A DNA stretch of 64,000 bases from JAWVFM01 sp963841455 (GCA_963841455.1 CAWJCU010000003.1:1-64000), one strand, 5' to 3'. Positions 34,081 through 44,034 are shown, counted from the stretch's first letter. Numbers and translations are program-made. Notes: generated by a model not told the origin, from the letters alone.

Positions 34081-35589
34081 ATGGGCGACGCGCAACTGAT
34101 CCTCATCGCCGGCGCGCTCATGGCCGCCGGACTCGCGGCCTCGCTCGCCGCCGGGCGCCTGAGGGTCCCGGGGCTCGTGCTGTTCCTCGGCCTCGGGATG
34201 GCCATCGGCTCCGATGGCTTCGGATGGATCGACTTCGGCGACTACCGCCTCGCTCGAACGATCGGGATCATCGCCCTCTCGCTGATCCTGTTCGAGGGGG
34301 GCCTGAACGCCGGTTTCGAGTCGATCCGGCCGGTACTCGCGCCCGCGCTTTCCCTCGCCATCGTGGGGACCCTCGCGACGGCGCTGATCGCGGGACTAGC
34401 CGCGACCTTGCTCTTCAACCTCTCCCCGCTCCAAGGGCTCCTGTTGGGATCGATCGTCGCATCCACCGACGGCGCAGCGATCTTCGCTCTCGTGCGCGAC
34501 TCCCGCCTCAAGCGGAGAGTCGCTCTCAGCCTCGAGGGTGAATCCGGCTTTAACGATCCGCTGGCGGTCCTCTTGGTCATCGGATTGATCAGCTGGATCC
34601 AGCAGCCGGGCTACGGGTGGGAGGAATTTGGCGCCCTGCTCGCGCGGGAGGTCGGCATCGGCCTCGCGGTCGGGCTCGGAATCGGCTGGCTGAGCCTGCA
34701 GGCTCTTCGCCGGGTGCGGCTTGGAACCGAGGCCGCGTACCCGATCGCCACCCTCACCGCGGCCGCCGTGGCCTACGGCGCCGCCGCGACCGTCCATGGC
34801 TCAGGCCTTCTCGCCGTCTATATCGTCGGCCTCGTGCTCGGCAGCTTCGCGATCCCGGCGAGGCGGGCGGTGCTCGTCTTCCACCAGGGCCTGGCCGGGC
34901 TGGCTCAGGTGACGATGTTCCTCGTTCTCGGCCTCCTGGTGTTCCCCTCGCAGCTCGGGGACGTCGCCCTCAAGGGCACGATCCTCGCCCTCGTGCTCGT
35001 CTTCCTGGCGCGGCCGCTCGCCACCTTCCTCGCCACGATCAAAGCCGGATTCAGCGGGAGCGAGAGGGTGGTCCTCGCCTGGGCCGGCCTTCGCGGGGCG
35101 GTTCCGATGGTGCTCGCCACGTTCCCCGTGCTCGCCGGGGTCACCCGGAGCCACGAGTTCTTCAACGTCGTGTTCTTCGCCGTCCTCTTCTCGACGCTTC
35201 TGCAGGGCGCGAGCTTCGAGCCCCTGGCAAGCGCGCTGGGCGTTACCGCCGAGGACGAGCTGAGCGAGCCGAGCACGCGCCCACCAAGCTCCCCGATCGC
35301 CCTGATCTCAACCACCCGGCCGTGGACCCAGGCCGACGGCGATCCGTCCTATCCGCAGACGGTCGCCGGCGTTCCGGTCTCGACTCAGCTTCTGACTCGG
35401 ATCGACGAGCCCGGGGCCGTTGTCGCGCTGAGCGACGGGCGGTACGCGTTCACGGGGCCGGTGACCTCGATCGGCTCCGCCACCGCCGTGCACCAGGCGG
35501 CCAGGCGCCAGCTCAGCAACGCGCGCACCGAGGGTGACCGATCCTGGTGGCGGCAGGTGATCGGGACGTTGGCGAGAGGATCAGCCTGA
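34081..35589 (+). CDS. CPA1-type cation/proton antiporter (NhaP2-like)
   Basis: A 502-aa membrane antiporter for K+ or Na+ against H+. About 12 TM segments occupy residues 5-390. Family motifs: ALSLILFEGGLNAGFESI, GSIVASTDGAAIFALVRDS, LEGESGFNDPLAVLLV (the essential Asp region) and VLAWAGLRGAVPMVLATFPV. From about residue 395 a hydrophilic cytosolic domain of ~105 aa follows (SPIALISTTRPWTQADGDPS), resembling regulatory C-termini of NhaP2/CvrA. The ATG lies just beyond the tRNA. Confidence 0.92.
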   Translation: MGDAQLILIAGALMAAGLAASLAAGRLRVPGLVLFLGLGMAIGSDGFGWIDFGDYRLARTIGIIALSLILFEGGLNAGFESIRPVLAPALSLAIVGTLATALIAGLAATLLFNLSPLQGLLLGSIVASTDGAAIFALVRDSRLKRRVALSLEGESGFNDPLAVLLVIGLISWIQQPGYGWEEFGALLAREVGIGLAVGLGIGWLSLQALRRVRLGTEAAYPIATLTAAAVAYGAAATVHGSGLLAVYIVGLVLGSFAIPARRAVLVFHQGLAGLAQVTMFLVLGLLVFPSQLGDVALKGTILALVLVFLARPLATFLATIKAGFSGSERVVLAWAGLRGAVPMVLATFPVLAGVTRSHEFFNVVFFAVLFSTLLQGASFEPLASALGVTAEDELSEPSTRPPSSPIALISTTRPWTQADGDPSYPQTVAGVPVSTQLLTRIDEPGAVVALSDGRYAFTGPVTSIGSATAVHQAARRQLSNARTEGDRSWWRQVIGTLARGSA

Positions 35590-35646
35590 TGCACCGATCG
35601 ATAGGCGGACCCACCGAAAGCCTGTAGGTTGGTCGAGGTGACTCTC

Positions 35647-36618
35647 GTGTCTCGTCTGGGGGTTGCGCTGATCGCCGCGATCGTGCTCGGCTCGACCTCG
35701 CTCGCGACCGCCGCCCAGGCGGTGCCCTTCGCTCCCTACGTCGACGAGACCGCTGACGACCACTTCCCGCTGGCGAAGTTCGCGACGCAGACCGGCGTTC
35801 GCGAGTTCACGCTGGGGTTCGTGGTCGCGAACGGGCCGAGGTGCAGGGGGTCGTTCGGGGACGCCGGGCTCGGCACAGCCGACCGCCGGGCACGGGTCCA
35901 AACCCTCCGCTCGCAGGGCGGCAAGGTGATCGTCTCCTTCGGCGGCGCCACTGGGACCGAACTGGCCCGGCGCTGCAAGACGGCGAAGTCGTTGGCCAAC
36001 CAGTACGACAAGGCGATTCGGGCGCTCGGGGTCTCGTCTGTGGACTTCGACATCGAGGGCAAGACGCTGAACAAGCGGATCGGCCTTGACCGCCGATCGA
36101 AGGCAATCGCGATCCTCGAGCGACGGCACCCGAGGCTGGAGGTGTCGTTGACGCTGCCGGTCGACCAGCGGGGCCTCACCGGCGACGGGCGGGCGCTGAT
36201 CCGATCGGCGCTCCAGCACGACGTCCGGATCGGCGTGGTCAACATCATGGCGATGGACTTCTTCAATTCCCGAGCGGTGGGCCACATGGGCGAGTCGGCC
36301 GTGGAGGCCGCCGAGTCCACCCTTGACCAGCTCGCCGCGCTCATGCCGGGAACGCCGCGGCCTCAGCTCGCGGCCAAGCTGGGGATGACGGTGCTGATCG
36401 GCGTCAACGACGACCCGAAGGAGATCTTCACCTTCGACGACGCTCACACGGTCGGTGCCTACGCGCGGAGCACTGGGATCGGGCGCCTGTCGATCTGGTC
36501 CGCGAAACGCGACAAGCCCTGTGGCTCCGATGAGGACCCCGCGCGCCCGCACGAGGACTGCCACGGCCTCAAGGAGCCTGCGGGAGCGTTCTCGTCGTAC
36601 TTCGCCTCGCTGGACTGA
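35647..36618 (+). CDS. secreted GH18-type chitinase-like protein
   Basis: A 323-aa secreted glycoside-hydrolase-18-like protein. A signal peptide (LGVALIAAIVLGSTSLATAA) precedes VPFAPYVDETADDHFPLAKF. The barrel has GGKVIVSFGGATGTELA and the catalytic motif SVDFDIEGKTLN, whose Glu is the acid of DxxDxDxE. NIMAMDFFNS and IGRLSIWSAKRDKPC are later barrel strands. I prefer the GTG at 35647, preceded by GAGGTG, over a TTG at 35629. Similar actinobacterial proteins act on chitin or related glycans. Confidence 0.87.
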   Translation: MSRLGVALIAAIVLGSTSLATAAQAVPFAPYVDETADDHFPLAKFATQTGVREFTLGFVVANGPRCRGSFGDAGLGTADRRARVQTLRSQGGKVIVSFGGATGTELARRCKTAKSLANQYDKAIRALGVSSVDFDIEGKTLNKRIGLDRRSKAIAILERRHPRLEVSLTLPVDQRGLTGDGRALIRSALQHDVRIGVVNIMAMDFFNSRAVGHMGESAVEAAESTLDQLAALMPGTPRPQLAAKLGMTVLIGVNDDPKEIFTFDDAHTVGAYARSTGIGRLSIWSAKRDKPCGSDEDPARPHEDCHGLKEPAGAFSSYFASLD

Positions 36619-36684
36619 GCCAAGTCAGCCATCGGCAGGGCGAACCGGCGCGACGGCGCGTGGCCGCGCCTAGACTCGCCGCCG

Positions 36685-39132
36685 ATGAGGGCTTGGGGGC
36701 GGATCGGCGCGACGGCGCTCGCGGCTTGCGCCATCGCAGGGCTGGTTCCGTCGGGAGCCTCCGCCCATGACTACAGCGCGACGATCCGCGAGACGAGCTA
36801 CGGGATCCCGCGCATCCTTGCGCGCGACTGGGGCGACCTCGGGTACGGATACGGCTACGCCTTGGCGAGCCAGCAGATCTGCACGATCGCGGACGCCTAT
36901 GTGACCGTCGACGCGAAGCGCTCGCGCTACTTCGGCCCGGACGGGAGCTGGGTCTTCCAGGGCAACGGGTTCCGCTTCAACAACCTCGACTCGGACTTCT
37001 TCTTCCAGAAGGTGATCGACGACCGCACGATCCCGAAGCTCTCGCGAAAGAAGCCGCCGCTCGGCCCCAGGCCCCAGATCATCCGGGCCGCCCGCGGATA
37101 CGCCGCCGGGTACAACGACTACCTCCGCAAGACGGGCGTCGACAACCTCCCCGATCCTCGGTGCCGTGGCGCCGACTGGGTCCATCCGATCACCACGGCA
37201 GAGGTCTTTCGCCGCTTCTATCAGCTCGGTCTGCTCGCGAGCCAGGGGGTCGCAATCGACGGGATCGCGCAGGCCGCGCCGCCGCTGGGAGCTTCCGCGG
37301 CCTCGGACGACGTGTCCGGCGAGCCGGCGCTCGCGCCGGCTCAGGTCGCGAAGCTCGGCCGCCGGCTCCACCCGGCAATCGGCTCGAACGCCTACGGGCT
37401 CGGGAAGGACGCCACGCAGACGGGCCACGGCATGGTCCTCGGCAACCCCCATTTCCCCTGGGTCGGGTCGGAGCGGTTCTTCGAGTCGCAGCTGACGATC
37501 CCCGGGAAGATCAACGTTTCCGGCGCCAGCCTCATCGGCGTGCCGGTCATCAACATCGGCCACACGCGGCATCTGGCCTGGAGTCACACGGTCTCGACCG
37601 CCTACCGGTTTACGCCGTTCGAGCTGACCCTCGTGCCGGGCTCTCCAACGACCTACCTCTACGACGGCCAGCCCCGGCAAATGACCCACGAGGACGTCTC
37701 GGTCATGGCGCGCGCCCCGGACGGCTCGCTCTCCCGGAGGACGCACACCTTCTACTCCACCCTCCAGGGGCCGGTAATCTCGAGCCTCGTCGGCATTCCG
37801 CTGCCGTGGACGCCGGTGACGGCCTTCGTGATGCAGGATGCGAACGCCGACAACTTCCGCTACCTGAACCACTTCTTCGACGTCAACCGCGCCCAGTCGA
37901 CCGGCCAGCTCTACCGGATCCTGAAGCGCGACCAGGGCGTGCCTTGGGTGAACACGATCGCGGCCGACTCCGAGGGCCGGGCGCTCTACGCGGACATCTC
38001 CGTCGTCCCCCACGTCACCAACGCCGCGGCGCAGGCGTGCAACACGGCGCTGGGCGACGTCACCTTCGCGGCTCTGGGGCTGCCGGTCCTCGACGGCTCC
38101 CGCTCGGGGTGCGAATGGGGCTCCGACCCCGACGCGGTCAAACCGGGCATCTTCGGCCCCTCGCACCTGCCGCACCTCTTCCGCTCCGACTACGTGACGA
38201 ACTCGAACGACAGCTACTGGCTCGCCAACCCCGCGCACCCGCTGGGGGGCTACGCGCGGATCATCGGCGACGAGGGAACGCCGCGGACGCTGCGCACCCG
38301 GCTCGGCCTGATCATGGTCCAACAACGCCTCGCCGGCACCGACGGCCTGCCGGGGAAGGGATTCACGCTGGCAGACCTGAGAAAGACGGTCTTCAGCGAC
38401 CGTGTCTACTCGGGCGAGCTGTGGCGCGACGCCCTCGTGAAGTACTGCCAGCAGAACCCGACGATGATCGGCTCGAACGGGCCCGTCGACGTGAGCGCGG
38501 CCTGCCCCGCCCTCGCCAACTGGGATCTCCACGCCAACCTCGACTCCCGCGGTGACGTCCTCTTCCAGCGCTTCGCCACCCATCTGCTCGGTGCGGTCCC
38601 CGTGGTGGGTACGCCCGGGATCTACTCGACCCCGTTCGCCGTCTCCGACCCGGTGCACACCCCGAGCGGCCTCGACACGTCGAATCCGCTCGTCGGCCAA
38701 TCGCTCGCCGACGCCGTGACCGACCTGCGGAGCTCCAATATCCCGCTCGACGCCCCCCTCGGCAAGTACCAGTACGTGGTCCGGGACGGAAGGCGGATCC
38801 CGATCCACGGAGGGCCGGGCGACCCGAACGGCGTCTTCAACGCGATCAACGCACGCTTCGTCCACGGCGAGGGCTACACCGACATCCCGCACGGCTCGAG
38901 CTTCGTGATGGCGGCCAGCATGGCCGGCCGTTGCCCGAAGGTCTCGACGATCCTCACCTACTCGCAGTCGGAGGACCCGAGCTCCCCGCACTACGCCGAC
39001 CAGACGCGCTTGTTCTCGGGCAAGCGCTGGGTCCGGGACCGGTTCTGCGCGCGCCAGATCGCGCGCGATCCGAACCTGCGGGTGATCAAGGTGGCCGGGG
39101 CGGCGCAGACCAGGCGGCGCGACCACCGGTAG
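36685..39132 (+). CDS. penicillin/AHL acylase-family Ntn hydrolase, secreted
   Basis: An 815-aa precursor that should be secreted (leader ending SGASA near residue 27) and self-cleaved. The alpha chain begins ATIRETSYGIPRILARDWGD. The cleavage site and nucleophile is Ser234 in AIGSNAYGLGKDATQTGHG, followed by MVLGNPHFPWVGSERFFES, the conserved beta-chain start. The substrate may be an acyl amide (acyl-homoserine lactone, penicillin or lipopeptide); the sequence cannot decide. The frame is intact over 2.4 kb. Confidence 0.93.
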   Translation: MRAWGRIGATALAACAIAGLVPSGASAHDYSATIRETSYGIPRILARDWGDLGYGYGYALASQQICTIADAYVTVDAKRSRYFGPDGSWVFQGNGFRFNNLDSDFFFQKVIDDRTIPKLSRKKPPLGPRPQIIRAARGYAAGYNDYLRKTGVDNLPDPRCRGADWVHPITTAEVFRRFYQLGLLASQGVAIDGIAQAAPPLGASAASDDVSGEPALAPAQVAKLGRRLHPAIGSNAYGLGKDATQTGHGMVLGNPHFPWVGSERFFESQLTIPGKINVSGASLIGVPVINIGHTRHLAWSHTVSTAYRFTPFELTLVPGSPTTYLYDGQPRQMTHEDVSVMARAPDGSLSRRTHTFYSTLQGPVISSLVGIPLPWTPVTAFVMQDANADNFRYLNHFFDVNRAQSTGQLYRILKRDQGVPWVNTIAADSEGRALYADISVVPHVTNAAAQACNTALGDVTFAALGLPVLDGSRSGCEWGSDPDAVKPGIFGPSHLPHLFRSDYVTNSNDSYWLANPAHPLGGYARIIGDEGTPRTLRTRLGLIMVQQRLAGTDGLPGKGFTLADLRKTVFSDRVYSGELWRDALVKYCQQNPTMIGSNGPVDVSAACPALANWDLHANLDSRGDVLFQRFATHLLGAVPVVGTPGIYSTPFAVSDPVHTPSGLDTSNPLVGQSLADAVTDLRSSNIPLDAPLGKYQYVVRDGRRIPIHGGPGDPNGVFNAINARFVHGEGYTDIPHGSSFVMAASMAGRCPKVSTILTYSQSEDPSSPHYADQTRLFSGKRWVRDRFCARQIARDPNLRVIKVAGAAQTRRRDHR

Positions 39133-39166
39133 TCCCCGCGCGGCGTGCCCGCCAGAATGCGGGGCG

Positions 39167-40054
39167 ATGTCGACGCAGTGGAGGCTGCTCGGAGCGCCGC
39201 TCGACTCGTCCGGAGACGGGCGCGGCGAGGAGCGCGCGCCCGCGGAGCTGCGTGCCGCGGGCCTCGCCGACCGCCTCGGCCTCCGCGATACCGGCGACGT
39301 CGCTTCCCTGCTGCGCGACCCGCGCCGCGACGCCGCCAGCGGCGTCATCGCGTGCGGCCAGCTCGCCGTCGCCTCCGCCGCGCTGCGCGACGCGGTCGCG
39401 GCGACGCTGCGCGACGGCGAGCGGGCGTTCGTGCTGGGCGGCGACTGCAGCCTGCTCCCCGGCGCGCTGGCCGGGGCCCGCATTGCCTCGGGGCCACTCG
39501 CCCTTTGGATGGTCGACGGGCATCCCGACGCCCACGACGGGCAGAGCTCCCCGACCGGAGAGGCCGCCGACATGGACCTCGCAGTCGTGCTCGGTCGCGG
39601 CGCGCCGGAGCTGACCGAGCTCGCGGGCGCCGCGCCGATCGTCGAGCCCGAGCGGGTGGCGCTGCTCGGACACCGGCCGGCGAGCCTGGGCGCGGAGGTA
39701 GCGGCCGAGGTCGCGCTGGTCCCGGCGGCGGTCAGGCGGACGACGGCGCCCGAGGTGCGCGCGCGGGGGGCCTCGGCCGTCGCCGATGCGACCCTCGCCG
39801 CCGATGCGGGGCTCCCCGTCTGGCTGCACCTCGACGTCGACGTCCTCGACTCGGCCGAGCTGCCCGCCGTGAGCTATCCCCAAGCCGCCGGCCTGAGCTG
39901 GGACGAGCTGGTCGAGCTGATCACACCGATGGTCGCCTGCCCGACGCTTGTCGGCGTAAGCCTCGCCGACCTCGATGCGGACCACCCCGACGCCGCCAAG
40001 CACGCCCGGCGAATCGTCGACGCGCTCGACAGCGCCTGGCCGGCTGACAGCTGA
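39167..40054 (+). CDS. arginase/ureohydrolase-family protein
   Basis: A 295-aa Mn-dependent ureohydrolase-fold protein. The metal motifs are GGDCSLLPG, MVDGHPDAHDG (DGHPDAH in place of the commoner DAHxD) and WLHLDVDVLDSAELPAVSYP. The overall order and spacing fit arginase, agmatinase and formiminoglutamase. Active enzymes hydrolyse guanidino compounds to urea, but the substrate-loop residues do not let me choose. It is co-directional with the acylase, 34 bp apart. Confidence 0.85.
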   Translation: MSTQWRLLGAPLDSSGDGRGEERAPAELRAAGLADRLGLRDTGDVASLLRDPRRDAASGVIACGQLAVASAALRDAVAATLRDGERAFVLGGDCSLLPGALAGARIASGPLALWMVDGHPDAHDGQSSPTGEAADMDLAVVLGRGAPELTELAGAAPIVEPERVALLGHRPASLGAEVAAEVALVPAAVRRTTAPEVRARGASAVADATLAADAGLPVWLHLDVDVLDSAELPAVSYPQAAGLSWDELVELITPMVACPTLVGVSLADLDADHPDAAKHARRIVDALDSAWPADS

Positions 40055-40058
40055 CGCC

Positions 40059-40763
40059 CTAGCCGGCCTTGGCCTCGTCGGGCTCGCCCTCGCCCGTCTC
40101 GGCCTCCTCGTCCTCGTCCTCGGCGTCCTCGTAGAGGCTCTCGGCCGCGATCTCGCCCAGGCGGCGATCGAAGAGCTTGACCGAGAGGTAGAAGTCGTCC
40201 CCGAAGCCGTGTAGCGCGTCGACGGCGACCAGCGTGAACCGTCCCTTGAAGACCGCTGCCTGGTCGACCACCTCGTCGTCGATCTCGGCCGTCACGGCGA
40301 CGGCGCCGCGGACCAGGGGCAGCCCCCAAACGAGGGTCACGTCGCCGCCCCGGCCGCCGTCGGTCCGCCACGAGCCGATGATGTCGTCGTTCAGATCGAT
40401 ACGCCAGTCGGGGTTGTCGTCGGCCGTCACGTCGGTGAAGTCGGCGCTCGCTCTGATCTCCGAGGGCTCCGCCTCCTCGTTGTCGTCAGCCGGGACGAAC
40501 GAGACGTGGCCGAAGTACTCGATCGGGTTCCCCTCGGAATCCTCCGTCCTCGCGGTCAACGGCAGGTAGACCCGTCCGCCCCATGCGCGGTCCGGGAACC
40601 ATTTGACCTCCTCACGGTCGAGCGGGGCGCCCGCCTCGTCAGCCAGCGGCTCGGCCGCCACGGCGAACTCCTCGAGGAGCCGGTCGGCCCAGCGGCCGTA
40701 GGGCTCGCCCTCCTGTGGCGCGTCGGCAATGAAGGCGGGGAAGGGGCGCGGGGTCGGTGGCAT
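40059..40763 (-). CDS. conserved hypothetical acidic protein
   Basis: A 234-aa soluble protein of unknown function. It begins MPPTPRPFPAFIADAPQEG and has WGGRVYLPLTARTED, EYFGHVSFVPADDNEEAEP, DWRIDLNDDIIGSWRTDGG and VKLFDRRLGEIAAESLYED, ending in a strongly acidic tail (about 25 residues of Glu/Asp/Gly). The pattern suggests a beta-sandwich. The ATG at 40763 is preferred over 40775 because it begins directly at the conserved-looking region. It converges with the arginase-family gene, with 4 bp between. Confidence 0.6.
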   Translation of the reverse strand: MPPTPRPFPAFIADAPQEGEPYGRWADRLLEEFAVAAEPLADEAGAPLDREEVKWFPDRAWGGRVYLPLTARTEDSEGNPIEYFGHVSFVPADDNEEAEPSEIRASADFTDVTADDNPDWRIDLNDDIIGSWRTDGGRGGDVTLVWGLPLVRGAVAVTAEIDDEVVDQAAVFKGRFTLVAVDALHGFGDDFYLSVKLFDRRLGEIAAESLYEDAEDEDEEAETGEGEPDEAKAG

Positions 40764-40787
40764 CGGCGGGCACACTACCCGCCCGGC

Positions 40788-41846
40788 TCAAAGAGCCTCG
40801 AGCGCCGCCCGGAGGTCACCGGCCGCCCGCTCCGGCGGGTAGACGTTGATGTCGACGCCCGTTCCGAGCTCGAAGCCGGCGCGGACGGTGAGCCGCGGCA
40901 CGAGGTCGACGTGCCAGCAGAACTCCTCGCCTCCGCGCGGAGCGGTCCGCACCCAGAGGTTGAGCTGGGGCGGCGCGCCGAACACGGCCCGCAATGCGCG
41001 CAGCGCCCGATGGAGCATCGCCGCGCCGACCTCGCCGTCGTGCTCGAACGCCGGCGCAGGTTGTCGCGGGACGAGCCGAAGCTCGAACGGCGACCGGGAG
41101 GCCCAGGGACAAAAGAGCATCGCCTCGTCGTCGATCCCCACGAGGCGATCGCCGCGGCGCACCTCCTGGGCGGCGACGTCGGCGAGCAGGTGGCCGCCCA
41201 TCGTCCGCTGGTGATAGGCCGCGGCTCGCTCGCGCTCGCGCGCAACCTCCGCCGGGACGAAGCGCATCGCGTAGAGCTGGGCGTGCGTGTGCTCCAGCGA
41301 TGCCCCTGCCTCGGGGCCCTCGTTGACGATCAGATGGACGTACGAGGTCTCCGCGGCGTGAGCGCGCATCCGCTCCCGCCAGCCTGCGACGGCCGTCCCG
41401 AGCTCGGACTCGTCCAGAGCGGCCAGCGAGGTTTCGTGGCGCGGCACGCTGACGATCACCTCGTGCGCCCCCTCGGCGGGCACCGAGCGGAAGAGGTCGG
41501 CGTCTGTCTGGCGCGTTGAGGCGCGCAGTGGATCGGCCGAGCTCGCCAGCCCGGTCTCAGGCTCCTCAGCCGCCCCGCCATCCGCCTGCGAGAGAACCGG
41601 GTAGAGGTTCGGCACCGCACGAACTCGCCACCCCGGCGTATCGGGCGCGCCGCCCCCCGGCCGATCGGCCCAGACCTCGGGCGGGGTGCGGTCCTCGCGC
41701 CCCTCGCAGAACGGGCACTTCTCGAGCGCGTCGGGGCGCGACTCGGCGACCGACGGGGTGAAGGCGTCGGGACGCTCCGCGCGGCCCGGGGCGAGGATCG
41801 CCCTCAGGCCGGTGAGCTGGTCGATGCGGACCTCCGGTGCGCTCAG
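40788..41846 (-). CDS. galT: galactose-1-phosphate uridylyltransferase
   Basis: Exchanges UMP between UDP-glucose and galactose-1-phosphate (Leloir pathway). The zinc ligands are in EKCPFCEGREDR near the N-terminus; the motif SLEHTHAQLYA carries the conserved histidines, and REEF-equivalent EEFCWHVDLVPRLTV closes the domain. The only in-phase start that includes the zinc site is a CTG at 41846, overlapping the slipin stop (CTGA). A GTG at 41615 would delete the zinc site. Length from the CTG is 352 aa, normal for GalT. Confidence 0.88.
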   Translation of the reverse strand: MSAPEVRIDQLTGLRAILAPGRAERPDAFTPSVAESRPDALEKCPFCEGREDRTPPEVWADRPGGGAPDTPGWRVRAVPNLYPVLSQADGGAAEEPETGLASSADPLRASTRQTDADLFRSVPAEGAHEVIVSVPRHETSLAALDESELGTAVAGWRERMRAHAAETSYVHLIVNEGPEAGASLEHTHAQLYAMRFVPAEVARERERAAAYHQRTMGGHLLADVAAQEVRRGDRLVGIDDEAMLFCPWASRSPFELRLVPRQPAPAFEHDGEVGAAMLHRALRALRAVFGAPPQLNLWVRTAPRGGEEFCWHVDLVPRLTVRAGFELGTGVDINVYPPERAAGDLRAALEAL

Positions 41847-42628
41847 CTCGGGTCGGTCCCGCGGCTCTGCAGGTTCTTGGTCGACTGCGTGAACGCGCTC
41901 AGCATGTCGATCGGGAGCGGGAAGATGATCGTCGTGTTCTGTGTGACGCCGAGGTCGAGGAGCGTCTGCAGGTAGCGGAGCTGGAGCGTGGCGGGGTTCT
42001 TGGAGATGATCTCGGCCGCCTGGCCGAGCTTCTCGGCCGCCTGGAACTCGCCATCCGCGGCGATCACCTTCGCGCGGCGCTCGCGCTCGGCCTCGGCCTG
42101 ACGGGCGATCGCGCGCTGCATGTCGCTGGGAAGCTCGACGTCCTTGACCTCGACGGTCGAGACCTTCACGCCCCAGGGCTCGGTCTGCTCGTCGATGATC
42201 TGCTGGAGCTCGACGTTCAGGCGTTCGCGCTCGGAGAGCAGCGAGTCGAGCTCGGCCTTGCCCAGCACCGAGCGCAGCGTCGTCTGGGCGATCTGGGTCG
42301 TGGCCAGCAGGAAGTTCTCGACCTCGGTCACCGCCTTGTTGGAGTCGACGACCCGGAAGTAGGCGACGGCGTTCACGCGGACCGTGACGTTGTCCTTGGT
42401 GATGACCTCCTGCGGCGGCACGGTTAGCGTCACCGTCCGCAGATCTATGCGGACCATCTGGTCGATGAACGGAATCAGGATGATCAGCCCCGGGCCCTTC
42501 TGGGCGATCAGGCGGCCAAGCCGGAAGATGACGCCGCGCTCGTACTCGCGCAGGATCCGGATGCTCGCCGCGATGAAGATCACAACGAGGATCACGAGGA
42601 CGATCACGACACCGAGGGCGACTCCCAT
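41843..42628 (-). CDS. SPFH/stomatin-like protein (slipin)
   Basis: A 261-aa membrane-anchored scaffold. The N-terminal hydrophobic segment (GVALGVVIVLVILVVIFIAA) is followed by the prohibitin/SPFH domain: REYERGVIFRLGRLIAQKGP, VPPQEVITKDNVTVRVNAVA, QTTLRSVLGKAELDSLLSER and VEVKDVELPSDMQRAIARQA, then a coiled coil. The last 70 residues have the usual NPATLQLRYLQTL motif. It is directly downstream of the NfeD-type protease, the canonical partner. Confidence 0.95.
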   Translation of the reverse strand: MGVALGVVIVLVILVVIFIAASIRILREYERGVIFRLGRLIAQKGPGLIILIPFIDQMVRIDLRTVTLTVPPQEVITKDNVTVRVNAVAYFRVVDSNKAVTEVENFLLATTQIAQTTLRSVLGKAELDSLLSERERLNVELQQIIDEQTEPWGVKVSTVEVKDVELPSDMQRAIARQAEAERERRAKVIAADGEFQAAEKLGQAAEIISKNPATLQLRYLQTLLDLGVTQNTTIIFPLPIDMLSAFTQSTKNLQSRGTDPS

Positions 42629-43981
42629 TACCTATCTCCTTCGTCGATCGGGCTCACCTGGAGCGTCAGGCCCTCCACGGACTCGACTCGGACTCTACTT
42701 CCGATCGCGACCTCTCGGCCGGCGCCGTCCGCGTCGCGCAGGCGAGCCCGCCATAGCGTCCCGCCGAGGAACACCTGACCCGCGGGGTGGAGCGGCTGGC
42801 GCACCTCGGCGATGCCGCCGATGAGCTCCTCCCAGCCGGTCCGCTTCGGCAACCGTCGCGCGCGGAGCACGCGCTCGACGGCGACCGCGATGCCGCCACC
42901 CAGAACGACGGCGACGGTGATGACGACCCAGGGCGAGATCTCGAAGGCCGACGAGCCCGTGTTGTAGAGCAGGAGGCCCCCGGCTATCAGCGCCGCGACG
43001 CCGCTCACCCCCAGGATCCCGTGGGTGCCGAAATGGGCCTCGGCGATCAGCATTCCCACCCCGAGCGCGAGCAGCACCACCCCGACGAAGTTGACCGGGA
43101 GCTGGGCGGAGCCGTAGAAGCCGAGGAGAAGCGAGATCGCTCCCAGCGTTCCCGGCAGGATGAGCCCCGGGCTGAAGAGCTCGATGCCGATGCCGAGCAG
43201 GCCGGCCAGAATCAGGAGATAGGAGACATTGGGATTGACGATGATCTCGAGCAGCTGGTACTGCAGCGGCAGGTCGTGGTTGGAGATCTGAAGCCCGGCG
43301 GTTCGGAGCACCTGGGCCTTCGGCCCCTTCACGTGGAAGCCATCGATCTTTCGAAGCAGAGCCTCTTGCGAGGGAGCGATGACGTCGATGAGGCCCGCGT
43401 TAAGCGCCTCGCGCGCGGTGAGGTTGGTCGCCTTGCTCACGAGCTCCTCGGCGAGCTTCGGGTTGCGACCGTGAACGGACGCGAGAGCGCGCATCGAGGC
43501 CGCGGCGTCGTTGACGATCTTCCGCTGGAGGTCCTGGCTGCCGCCACCGGCGCCGATCGCGATCGGCGTCGCCGAGCCGATGTTCGTCTCGGGAGCCATC
43601 GCGGCGACGTCGGCCGCCTCGGTCATGTAAGCGCCCGCCGAGGCCGCCCTCGCCCCGTTCGGGTACGTGTAAACGACCACGGGCATCGGCGCCGCCTCCA
43701 TGTCCTGGACGATCGCCCGGAGGGAGTCGACGAGCCCCCCAGGAGTGTCGAGGCGGATGATCGCGATCGCCGCGTGCTGGCTCGCGGCGTCGTCGAGCGC
43801 ACTCGAGATCCACTTCTCGGTCGCCGGGTCGATCGTCGCCTGCAGCTGGATCGAGTAGGCCGTGCCTTCGAAGGCGCGGCGCGGCACCGAGCGAAGGGAA
43901 CGCGAGGAGGATGGCCGCCGCCGAGGCGGCAAGCGCGACGAGTGCGCAAGCGGCGCATGCCCCAATTATCCGCCCCAACAC
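42628..43981 (-). CDS. NfeD-like membrane-bound serine protease (ClpP class), one frame break
   Basis: A membrane ClpP-like protease that works with slipins. The signal segment LGRIIGACAACALVALAASA begins at the GTG at 43981; a break near 43895 joins it to RRAFEGTAYSIQLQATIDPA. Protease motifs are IIRLDTPGGLVDSLRAIVQD and the Ser/Lys site region PNGARAASAGAYM. A four-TM block (YLLILAGLLGIGIELFSPG) and a C-terminal OB-fold NfeD domain follow. Without the repair, the annotated start at 43965 would lack a signal peptide. Confidence 0.88.
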
Positions 43982-44034
43982 CCGAACGTCCGTGAGTACC
44001 CCCGTATAGGGCCCGGCTAGCGGGACGTTCGGCG

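Noticed and set aside
36670..39573. 967-codon minus-strand open frame
   Set aside because: It is antisense to the acylase and the start of the arginase-family gene. Composition is Arg/Gly/Asp-rich with no domain, typical of an antisense frame of GC-rich coding DNA.
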